Assembly (NCBI GenBank): GCA_037179385.1 | Contig: CM074195.1 | Span: 28,662,222-28,726,221, forward strand | From: Holothuria scabra | Lineage: Eukaryota; Echinodermata; Holothuroidea; Aspidochirotida; Holothuriidae | DNA length: 64,000 nt | Direction: 5' to 3' | Part shown: positions 20,701 to 32,700 of the stretch, one piece after another | Numbering within the stretch: position 1 is the stretch's first letter | How the letters are laid out: each line of letters opens with the position of its first letter | Program-made: the position numbers and the translations under genes | The notes under the pieces: model-generated | What the model was told of the DNA's origin: nothing | Databases searched by the model: none | What the model saw: the letters and a program-made list of their open reading frames with translations, nothing else

Positions 20701-23700
20701 ATTGAGGTGCTTTCACGTACTTCACAAGCTTCACCCCTTTTGGCAAAAATGTCTGTAGTTTCTGTATGCTAGGTATGTAGCTAGCTTAGAAGCAGCTGAT
20801 GAACCACATGTGACTTGAAACACTGTTTATTTTTGCCCAGCAGTGGGCATGGCTTACCAGTTGTGACATTCCCATTGAAGCTTCCTGTAGAATGAGATAC
20901 TTACTTCATCTTGTAAACTTTCAAACAATTCTCCCAAGATGGTCTTACAGCAATATATTGTTTCCCTTTTTACTTTACAGCGGAAGCTGTCAGCCCGCTC
21001 TGATAGGGTAAAGTGCGTAGATCTTCACCCTTCAGAAGCATGGATGCTGGTCAGTTTGTACAATGGTAATCTTCATGTTTGGAATTATGAGTCACAGGTT
21101 AGTTTTGCAATCCTACAACTTTTACATTACAAGGGTAAAAGCATTTGCCCCAAACCATTTAGCTGATTTAGGAACAGCTAAATCACACATTTTCTTCTAA
21201 GTAATTTCTCTTCAAATTATCTTCCTTTGAAGACCTAAATAATGCATATTCACGGCTCACCAACTTACTAGTAGTCAACTTCGGAAGTGAGGAGGGAAAA
21301 AATGTCACATGATTCTTAAAAGGCAATCATGAAAAAGGACAGTCTACCATACTAGTATATTATTTCAAAGTTGGTGTGACTATGTTTCTAAAGCTAATAG
21401 AAACAAATTGTGTTTATTTCTTTCTTAAGTGTTATATAATTTTTCTGTACTTTATAAATGTAGAGAGACACATATACCCATCATTTAGAGAAATTATTAT
21501 TCCATAACTTTCTTCTTTTGGAGAGAAAAGTGATACTTTATCACATGCACATAATTGAGTAGATTGCAGTTAGATGAGGTTTTATGGCTCTGTTTCTCAC
21601 CAATTGGTTTAAGTTGAGCCAGACTGTCAGTATTGTTGTACAAACAGTTGTCATTTAATCTTGGCCAGCTTAAAAATTTATTGTTAAACATACCTATTTG
21701 TAACTTACTCTGTGAAGTTATTTACTTCTCATTATTTTATCACTATTTTTTAGGGCTGTGCATTTTCGGTTAATTCACTATCCGTTTAACCGATTTTATT
21801 AACCGGCGGTTAACCGTTTAACCGAAAATGACGTAATGTTCACCACAACAACAAAAAGTCATTTCCAAAGGGCGCCATCACTTTTGTACAGGAAGGTACA
21901 AGTCTCAAAATGGCGTCGTAAGTCATGTTCTCCGATGTGAGCATGTGGCAAAAATGTTAGTATTTTGCACTGAGTTTATATCATCTTTTCACAGTAAAAG
22001 CCCATCCCGCATTCACTGAAACTTTCTTCAGACCATGTGCGCCTTTTAACATTCCACCAACTGTTGTATTTTCCTGCCTGGTCCTATGTAATATCGCCAG
22101 TTATTTCATGAAACACTCCGGCACCGCTGTTTTGATGCAGCTTGCTTGCAATGCAGTGTTCAATACATGTACAGTGCTCATGTGTTTGTCATAGTAGCGA
22201 TCTGTACAATTGCACTGTAAATGGCCCACCAGCCGCAAACAGCACAACCAAGCCCTATTATCCTGCTTAAATTAAGGAATTCCCAGCATTCCTACCGTAA
22301 AGTTATTTAGAGTTAGACTTATGGAATGTTATCAAATGACGTCATTACAAACGAAAACAGTGATTCACGTGGTCCCATGCATGCAGTAGACTTGTGTGCG
22401 TATCCGTTTTTACCACTAAACAAGGGACCATGTTTTGCCCGGTGACATCATATGCACACGATCTATTGCAAAATTTGAATTGCCTCTGCATTGTTATTGG
22501 TTCAAATACGTTGATTCTGAGCCAGCCAATCACAACTCGCGCCATCGCCTATGGGATTTAGTGTGTGAAAATACCAGACCTCTGAACGAATTTCCCCGTT
22601 GAGTTTGCGTTATGACGATTGTACTTCCCAGGCTTACATAGCTGGCCTGTGCAGCCGGCCAAGCCCCGTGCTAAATTCACCAAGAAAGGGCATCACAAAT
22701 CTCTGCGTACGTGGATTTTGCAAGGATCTGACTTAAGTGCATTTCATTTGCTGATTATTTTTAAACAAGACGTAGGGTTTGGACAAGAAGTGGCAAAAAT
22801 ACGGGGATATTTATATCTACCCCTGTACAGAAAGGAACCATAAGATACATTAATCAAGTCCATATTTTTGCTTTCCAGAACCGCTGAAAATGAGATCGTT
22901 GAGTACTTTTATTGTACGTGCGATCATAGGGCGGACTTCTACAGTACAGTACACTATCGCAACTACATACAACCCAGTCGGTTCGACGAACTGCGTATGC
23001 TTATTAAAAATCAACATGGAATGTTCCATTTTATATGATATTGGGCAAACAACAAAATGGCGGGAATTATCTGGCGCTTACGATCGTATTTTAACGGGTT
23101 GATTTTTTTCAAAATATTGCTGCTAACAATGAAAAATAATGATATTTACAGAGGTGTAGCATGATTAAATATTCCGATTAGCTACATTGGGGGGATTTAT
23201 TCAAACATACTTTTGTGCCCTAATCATAGTCTCGCGGAGGTTTCATTGCCATAGAAGTACAGAGCTTGATAACTTTTTTACAGCAGCATTACACACTTTT
23301 GTTACAGCTCCCTGCATGTCTTGTGACTTTCTTCTCGCTTGGTAATCTCTCAAACATGCCGCTTATTTCTAAAGTTGTGCTTGTGTGTAGCTATTGAAGG
23401 GATTAGAAGACGAGCACACGAAGTTCTGCCAACCATTGTAATATTGGGTGTGCCACTTGTCACTCATCATTATGTACTTAATTCAGGGAGCTACTGCGGA
23501 ATTAATCAGTTCAATCGAACGGCCCATTTTAAAACTCTTTTTGCAGGTATTGTTCAAGCGACAATTTGTGAGAAACTGACACTGTTTGTTGTGCGATGTT
23601 TGTGTAACAATGTACTAACAAAGCCACGCCGCGGCCACTGAGTAATTGGCAATACAAAAACGGTTAATCTATAAAGAGGAATGACGCACGAGTAACCGGG

Positions 23701-26700
23701 TCGGTCAGTTAACCGATTAACCGTCACAGCCCTACTATGTTTTTATATTGCTGATCATTTCTGATTTAATTGTAAATTTATTTTTGATAGACTTTTAAAC
23801 AAGCTAGTGTGGTCAGTTTCAACTTTTTTTTTCGATCTTCTTCATCTTTTGTGATAAACAATTTCATTGTATTTGCACTTTCCACAGACTTTGGTCAAGT
23901 CCTTTGAGGTATGTGATCTACCTGTTAGAGCAGCCAGATTTGTTGCAAGGAAAAACTGGGTCGTGTCAGGATCGGTAAGATAACTATTCCCAAAAGGAAC
24001 CATTAATTAGCATTATACTGCAGCAAAAGCTCTCTGACTGGCAGCACCTTAAAATGATGCGGAAAAAAAAATTCACATGGTGGTTAATAGTTTTCAAAGT
24101 GACAGTATCAATGCCAGGAGGAAAGAGTTAATTTTGATATGCACAATAGTGCTATCCCATTGGTAAATATCAGCAGAGTTGAAAAATTTTGTAAAGTGGG
24201 CAAATCCTATTAGGAGAATTTTTATCTGGATGGAAATTTTTACAATTGGCAGGAAATATACCTCATTTGTGCATAAAAATAGAATCGAGAAGATGTGACT
24301 ACAGTACTTCCTAGGGAATGATAATAGTTCCCATGCAAACTGTAATTGATCCAGTACATATTTGAGAGTGCATGACACCCTTCTATCTCTTTTTGCCCCT
24401 CTTATCATGTTTGATGGAGTGGTTTCTCATGTAGGCATGTATTCTGAAATGTTATGCTTGCATCTTTCTCTCCCAAATTTAAAGGCCAAAAGTGTTCTCC
24501 CCAACCTTGTTGTGCTACAACAGCTCAATGTCACAACTTTCCTATTCTCTTCCAAATATCTTTTATAAAATGTCAGGATTAAAATAAGAAAAACCTTTTT
24601 ATCTCAGCATTCACTAAGTACAGAATATGTTACAACTCTTTTTATCCATGTGTCTTCCAATTGTAACACACTTGAATTTTGCTTTCTCAATCAAATTTTT
24701 ATATTTTTTTGTTATTTATCATTTTTTTTAATTCTGAACAGGATGACATGGTCATTAGAGTTTTCAACTACAACACTCTAGAGAGAGTTCATTTATTCGA
24801 GGCCCATTCAGATTACATCCGATCAATAGCCGTCCACCCAACACAGCCATTCATACTGACCAGTAGTGGTGAGTCAAAGTAAACATTCTTCTATAATTCT
24901 TTGGACAATTTTGAAGAACTAAGTAAGAATGTTTCATTGGTCTGCTAGAGTCTTCCAGATTTTTGCAATAAACTTTTGTCCTTCTGTGTACAAATTATTT
25001 GATATCAATAGGATGAAAGTGAATAAAAAAAATTCCAAATTTTAACAAAATTCTTGAGTTCTCATTTTATTTTAAAGTCAAATATGAATTTGCTCTTTAC
25101 TTTGTTGCAGATGATATGCTCATTAAACTGTGGGACTGGGACAATAAATGGAACTGCCAACAAGTATTTGAGGGTCACACCCATTACGTCATGCAGATTG
25201 TGTTCAACCCAAAGGACAATAACACATTTGCCAGTGCATCACTGGACAGGACTGTCAAGGTAGGAATAATGACACTGGTTACCTGCAACATACATTTAAG
25301 GGCAAATCCCATTCTCTCAGACAATTACAATTCTCATGACCAGGGCAGGGTTTCCATCAGAGGGGGGAATTTCCCCCCTCCCCTTTCCAGAGGAAGGTGG
25401 GTAAAATTCCCCCCTTTTCATTTCCATAAAAATTAGAACATTGTCAATATCTTGGTTTCTTACTTAAAAAGACGACACTTTTGCAGCAATGTTTGAACTT
25501 GCACAAATAAATGGCCTTTAAAACCTTCAAATTGCACCTTACAAAGGCCTTGAAGCAAGCTTTTGTCCCCCTGAACCCACTCATAACTTAAGCCTAGGAC
25601 AGCATCAATTTGGATGTGGGATTTAGCAGTAATAAATCCCCCCCCCTCCTTTTGTGTTTCCGGCAGAATCCGTGCAGGGGTTGCTATTTTCTGGTCATAA
25701 TTTTTTATCATAGCATTTTCTAGTTTGTGGTGACCATTTAATATTTTGTGTCATATTTTATAAAATTTCTGGTGTTAACGATTGGAATGCATGGAGGGAA
25801 ATGATTCAGAGTGAGTGAGTGTTTACTGAGTTTTCTGTTGTGAAGGTGGGCAAGTCAAAATTTATATTTACAATGGAATTGTTTTTATGGTCTTTAGTAA
25901 AATTTCTGTTATCGCTAAAACCACCCATTTTGATGTGTAGCATAATCCCTGCTCCTGACTTAGTTACTTCTAGCCCTCGTAAAATTTTTATTAACTCCTT
26001 GTGCAGGCACAAACCAAATTTATTAACAATAAATATTGAGCACATGAAGGTCCAATGCATAAGTGTAATCACAACACTCTCAGTACTTATTATAGAATGC
26101 ATAAAAGTAGGTTTTCAACACTATTTTATGGTAGAATGACATGAACAGTTCTATTTCACAGGCAGTTTGTATGTCATTTGCCAAACTTGAACCCTCCTTA
26201 TTCTTGTGGTTGGTTAGAAAGGAATGGATGACTCAGCCAAATATCTCAAGTAAAGCAAATTTTGGAAGATGTGTTATGGGTGCAGGAATGTTTTGTTTGT
26301 GCTGACAATTTGGTGGATGTCCCCATATGCACATGAATTATGGAACTTGCTCCTTCAGAATTTTGCTCCCCCCTACCAAAAATGTACTTTGGGTGATAGA
26401 TGTCTGTTTGTCTGCAAGTTGCCCAGTTGAGATGAAAAAAACACTGTAGGTAGCATTAGGGTGACAATTTCTATTGCTTTGAAGCCAACCATGAGTTAAA
26501 TGAGGTGAAGTCTCATAGCTGAAAGGTAATCTCCAATGCCAATAGCTGAAAAGTAATCTCCAATACCAATACCTTTTTTCCTGTTGTCACAGCAACCATT
26601 GTCATGGCAGCTGATTTCAATGTTCTGTTAACTCATATCCATGTATCTTTGCATTGAAAGTCATTGAACTAAAATAGCAAAAGGTTTTGAAGGAAGTGCA

Positions 26701-29700
26701 ATCAATATCACAAGCATTCTGAATTTTCTGAAATAGGTATGGCAGCTTGGTTCAGGTACACCAAACTTCACTCTTGAGGGTCATGAAAAAGGTGTCAACT
26801 GTGTAGACTACTACAGTGGGGGAGACAAGCCATATTTGGTTTCAGGTGCTGATGACAGACTTGTCAAGATCTGGGATTACCAGGTATGTAGCTTTGTTTG
26901 CACAGAGCTGAAATATCATTACACTTTCAATGAATCAAAGAATTTCAGGGGTGAATCCTTCTAGCTTGTGATGCCATGATAATGAAATGTCTAATACTTG
27001 TCTCATTTCTTCTTTTATTTAGAATAAAACTTGTGTTCAAACCTTAGAAGGCCATGCTCAAAATATATCATGTGTTGGATATCATCCAGAATTACCCATC
27101 ATCATGACAGGCTCTGAAGATGGTAATTTAACTCAATTTCATTCCATAGAATCTATTGAGACTCTGACCCTTATCAAAGTCATTCAGATTTTGTTCGGTA
27201 TCAATTTGTGCTGTTGTACCCATGGGCAAGTGTCTTCGAACAATGAGGTGCAACATGCCAAAATTGTAAGCTAAGCTTGCTTGGAATTCATTTCATTAAT
27301 TGAAAGGGGTTCATGACGTAGGACTGCCACATCCACCACAAAAGGATGAATTTAAATTGTGCACCACCCCTTCATGTACAATGGTTTGGTCTAGCCTTTA
27401 GATATGACCATCCACTATTCTATTACCAGGAACGGATCCTTTATCCAATGGTCCTGTTATTCCATGATCCCAAGGTTGGATGCTTATCTTTTTGGTTTCG
27501 ATGAAAGAGAAACCTATGCATTCACGATGGCGTGTGTGTGTATGTATGTGTGTATGTGCGTGTGTGTGTGGATGTATGTGTGTGTGTGGATGTATGTGTG
27601 TGTGTGTTTGTGACACTTTGCTTGTTAACACGATATCTCAAGAAGGGAAGATCTGAATGTTTTCAAACTTGGTACATGGATGCCCCATAGTCAGAGGAAG
27701 AACCCTATTGTTTTTGGTGGGGATCAAAGGTCGTATGGGGTCACCAGGGGTCAAACCCTGAAAACCTTGGTTAACACAATATCTTGAGGTAGAAATCTTG
27801 GATGAATGTCATACTTGGTATGTAGGTGCGTTATTGTCAGAGGAAGAACCCTATCGTTTTTGGTGGGGGTCAAAGGTCATTTGGGGTCAATAGGGGTCAG
27901 ACCCCGAAAACCTCGTTAACACGATATCTTGAGATTGGAAGCTTGGATGAATGCCATACGTGGTACATAGATGCTCCACAGTGGGAGGAAGAACCCTATT
28001 GTTTTTGTTGGGGGTCAAAGGTCATATGGGGTCACCAGGGGTCAGACCCCAAAAACCTTGTAAACGCGATATCTTGAGGTAGAAAGCTTGGATGAATGTC
28101 ATACTTAGTATCTAGATGCATTATTATCAAGAGAATAACCCTACTGTTTTTGGTGGGGGTCAAAGGTCATGTGGGGTCGCCAGGGGTCAAAATCCGAAAA
28201 CATCATTATCACTGTTTCTTGAGATAGAAAACTTAGATGAATGTCATACCTGGTATGCAGATGCAATATTGTCAAGGGACGAACCATATATCTTTTGGTG
28301 GGGGTCAAAGTACGTTTGGGGTCACCAGTGGTCAAATCCGAAAACCTAATTATTACTACATCTTGAGATAGGAAATTTGGAATGAATGTCATTTTTAGGT
28401 AACAGTGTTCTCCACTAGCTGTTTTTGACCACAGGTGCACAACCAGGATAAAATCTGAAGAGCCCCCCCCCCCCTCCTGGCACATAAACAAAAACATTGG
28501 CCGCTCGGCCAAAAATTCTCTTGCACTAGCACTAAGCCTAAAGCTAAAATTAGCCGTTTGAAAACATGTGGATGGCATAAGATTTGAGCAGATGCATGCT
28601 GAAATATAGCTTTCTTGGCGGACGTGTTTGGCAACTGCTTCAATATTTTGCACTACGAAATAACGAAGGAGAAGTGCACATTCGACACCTGCCAAGAAGA
28701 CAAGGTGAATGGTTTCTTTTTTATTTTTGGTTTTGATGATAAGAGAAACCAATGGGATCATAATGGCGTTCGTGTGTATGTATGTATGCGTGGGTGTGTG
28801 TGTGTTTGTGACACGTTGCTTGTTAACACAATATCTCCAGATAGAAATGTCTGACAGTTTGTAAACTTAGGACATAGATGCACCATATTGAGAGGAAGAA
28901 CCCTTCTGTTTTTGGGTGGAGGTGAAAGGTCATCTGGGGTCACTAGGGGTCAAAGTCTGAAAACATTGTTAACGCTATATCTCAAGGTAGGAAACTTGGA
29001 TAGATTTCATATTTGGTATGTGGATGCGTTATGGTCAGGAGATGGTTGCTTTCGTTTTTGTCATAGGCCAACAGTCATCTGGGGTCAGTGGGGGGTCAAA
29101 GTCTGGAAATCTGGTTAACACGATATCTCAAGATAGGAAGCTTGGATAGATTTCATATTTGGGTGTATGGATGCGTTATAGTCAGGAGATGGTCCCTGTA
29201 GTTTTTGGTGGAGGTCAAAGGTCATCTGGGGTCACAGAGGGTCGAAGTCTGAAAATCTTGTTAACACCATATCTCAATCTAAGAAACTTGGATAAACTTC
29301 ATATTTGGTATATGTGGATGGATGCCTTATGGTTAGAAGATGGTTTCATCTTGTTTTTGGCAGAGGTCAAAGGTCATCTGGGGTCACCAGGGGTCAAAGT
29401 CTGAAAATCTTGTTAACATGATATCCCAAGATAGGAAGCTTGGATAGATTTCATATTTGGGTATGTAGATGCGTTATAGTCAGGAGATGGTTCCCATTGT
29501 TTTTGGGAGAGGTCAAAGGTCATCTTGGGTCAGCTGGGGGATCAAAGTCTGAAACCTTTTTAAATGTGGTCTTTCAAGATAGCTGTCTGTCTCTCTCTGT
29601 CTGCATGTTTGTCTGTCTATCTATGTATGTCTTTAATGGAGGTCAAAAGTTATCTGGAATAACAAAATTATTTTTTGAACATGCTAGTGTAACACTTGAC

Positions 29701-32700
29701 TGTGAAAATAATGGTGCATGATGGCATTATCTGAAATGGAAAATTTATATATCATCGAAACTTCAATGCATTTTTGCATTCTGGTTTTTGTGTTTTTACA
29801 ATGGTTGGCAAAGATAACAGAGTGCGTTCTTCACAGGGTTAGTTGTTCCCCTAAAGGTCGATGTTCCCATGGTTCGGGAACATTGAACCTCATGAATATT
29901 GAACCTTGGAAACACTGACATGGCCCCTTTTCACTCTTACTGGTTTTATAATTTGATGTCTTCAATTTCTTATAAGTTTTTAAAATGTAACTCTTCCCCC
30001 TCTCACAGGAACTGTTAGAATTTGGCATGCGAATACATACAGGCTTGAAACAACTCTGAACTATGGTCTCGAAAGAGTGTGGGCAATCGCATCACAGAAA
30101 GGAAGTAACAATGTGGCCTTTGGCTATGATGAGGGCAGTATTCTTATCAAGGTATAGTTCAAACAGTTCTTTGTATTATACTGTTTCTTTCTCAGAACTG
30201 GTTAGCAAGTGTGCCACAAATCAAAAAATCCAAAAATATATGTTAAAGAGCATGAAAAATGATTTCTAACAGTCCAACTCCCATTTTCATAGGACATTCC
30301 TGAACTGAGATATAAAATGTTGACTTTTATTGACTCAACTTAACATGGTGTATTGTGCAATAATTTGTGATGTCATTTTCGTACTACTCAAATTACAGTC
30401 TTTGTATTTCTTCGTTTTTCTGAAAGTTACTGCACCTTGTAGCAAGGTGTGATAGAACTCTGAATCTTATGGGGTGATGTAATTAATTAAACCCTCTCTG
30501 CAACATGCTATGCAAGCAAACAGGAAGTGTTCAAGGTCATAAAAACATTTTTAGTTTTTAAAGGGAAACAAAGCAGGTAATGTGAGTTGTACAACAAGAA
30601 AGTCGGAAATTATTGTGCAGTGGACCAATTTCTTTTAAGTAAATAAACTTCAACATTTTATATCTCAGCTCAGGAATGTCCTATGAAGATGGGAGTTGTA
30701 CTATTAGAATTCATTTTTCATGCTCTTTAGTGTATGTATTTGAATTTTTTGACTAGAGGTACCCTTTAACCTTTTTACTACTGACGGGGGTCCATCCCAC
30801 CATACTTAGTCATAGAGATATATCATACTATGTATACACAGTATGGAAATATTGATTTTGTGAATACCAGAGATGCCAACCCTCCCTGTTTTGCTGGAAG
30901 GCTCCCAGATAATGGGTTTAACTCCCGCCATTATGGTAATGCATATATTCCTTCTGGATTTTATCTTGATGCTAATGAACATTCTTATAAAGTATATATT
31001 TGTATGTAACAGTACGTCTTTTCTCATGCAAAAATTTTTGCTTGTCCATTTGACAGTGTCAGTTAAGGATGCATATAATTCTGTGTACACTGTAGTAAAC
31101 ATGTTATGTGCGTAATAATTCTACTCGGCTGCAAACTGCCAGTAGGGCAAGTAAAGAGGCCATCTGCAGCATGGGGATTATTAGTCTATTGGCTACTGTA
31201 TACACGTCCGCACAAATCACTGCACTCTACTGCTTGACATGCAGTGCAAAGATTTTGTTCATCTCCCCTTAACCCGCACACTAAAAATGACACATGTGCT
31301 ACAAACACACAGTCCCTAATCTGAGCCAAAGCCAAAGAAGTCAGCCATGCAGATGATATTCACATGAACACTGACTTACTTCACATAGTAAAACAGAGCA
31401 TGCAGATGTATGCCGGACTTCATCAACCAGGTAAAAAGGTTGCAAATTTTAAGAAATAACTTAACAATTAGCAATCATCTCTGTTTACAAATTTAGCCTG
31501 AAGAGTTGAACAAGCTTCGTCCTTAACTCGTTGGGCAATCACATTAAGACTAGGCCCTACTACTACAAGTATACTGCAATAGGCCTCATACATTACAACA
31601 AAGGCCTAGTCTAACAGCTTCTAGGTGAGCACAGCCTTGCGATTACGTGCATAGCCTAATGCTTTGTATACTACAATACATCGTTTTCCTACGGCAGTTA
31701 GAAGTTAGGCATGTTTCACTTCGGCTAACATGGAAGGTAAAGGGTGCAGAAATTTAAGCCAAAGTATACTGCTGAATGACTGTGTATTACAAAGTCAATG
31801 AAAGGTATTTATTATGAATTTTGTACAGTTTGCAGTAAGGGTGTAAGATCTTGTGTGACATTTAATTTGACGTTGTATTCAGTTTATTTAAAATATTGGT
31901 TATGCTGCAGGCAATATAAAGCAATACTGTAATTTGCACTCTACATACGTTGAAGGGTAATGCTATATCTACCTTAAAAGGGATTCAAACATTGCAACAG
32001 TATCTAATTTCAAGGACGAACAGGACGTTCAATTATAAAGAAAAACAAAAGGAAACTGAGGCAATGTGCCCACATTACATAACTCTCTGTGGCTTAGATG
32101 AAAAGCAAATATATTTTTAAACAAAAATACTTAATCTTTTAAAGTGAAATATCTTGAGTTAAGAAAAAGGTATTGAGACAGAGTTTGAGGGACATGGTAG
32201 AGAATATTTTTGTTTTTCTTACAAGATCCAGGTGATAAGCCACCAGAACATGCCTTTAATTAAAATTCAAAACTATATTAAAAAGAAAAAACTATATCTT
32301 TCTTTCTTTTTCTGTAGCTGGGAAGAGAAGAACCAGCCATGTCCATGGATACTGGTGGTAAGATAATGTGGGCCAAACACTCGGAAATACAGCAAGCAAA
32401 CCTAAAGTCTATGACAGGTTAGTATGATCTTTAAAGGAGGAATATTCTTACTCCATACAGTTGCCAATCTATCCTATGATTTTGTTCCTAGTCTCTTCCA
32501 CTTCTGTTTAACATTTCTATGTTTACAGAAACAATCCTAATTCATTTCTTCAGGATATACCCTGGTTAGATTTGTTATTTATTAGATATAGTTTTACGGC
32601 CCAGTTTACAACCTGTTGGTTCAAGTTGAGCCAGCCACAGCCTTTTTTCCAGTTGTGGCTCACTGGATTGTTTTCCCTACTCCATTGCTTATGCAGAGCA

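Noticed and set aside
21751..23734. Tc1/mariner element with TA target
   Set aside because: TA flanks are present, but reading the ends as TAGGGCTGTG leaves 8-bp flanks matching at 7 of 8 positions, which fits hAT better.
28141..28761. 206-codon open frame on the minus strand
   Set aside because: It lies mostly antisense to the ~146-bp repeat array, where unit periodicity keeps a frame open. Not a protein gene.
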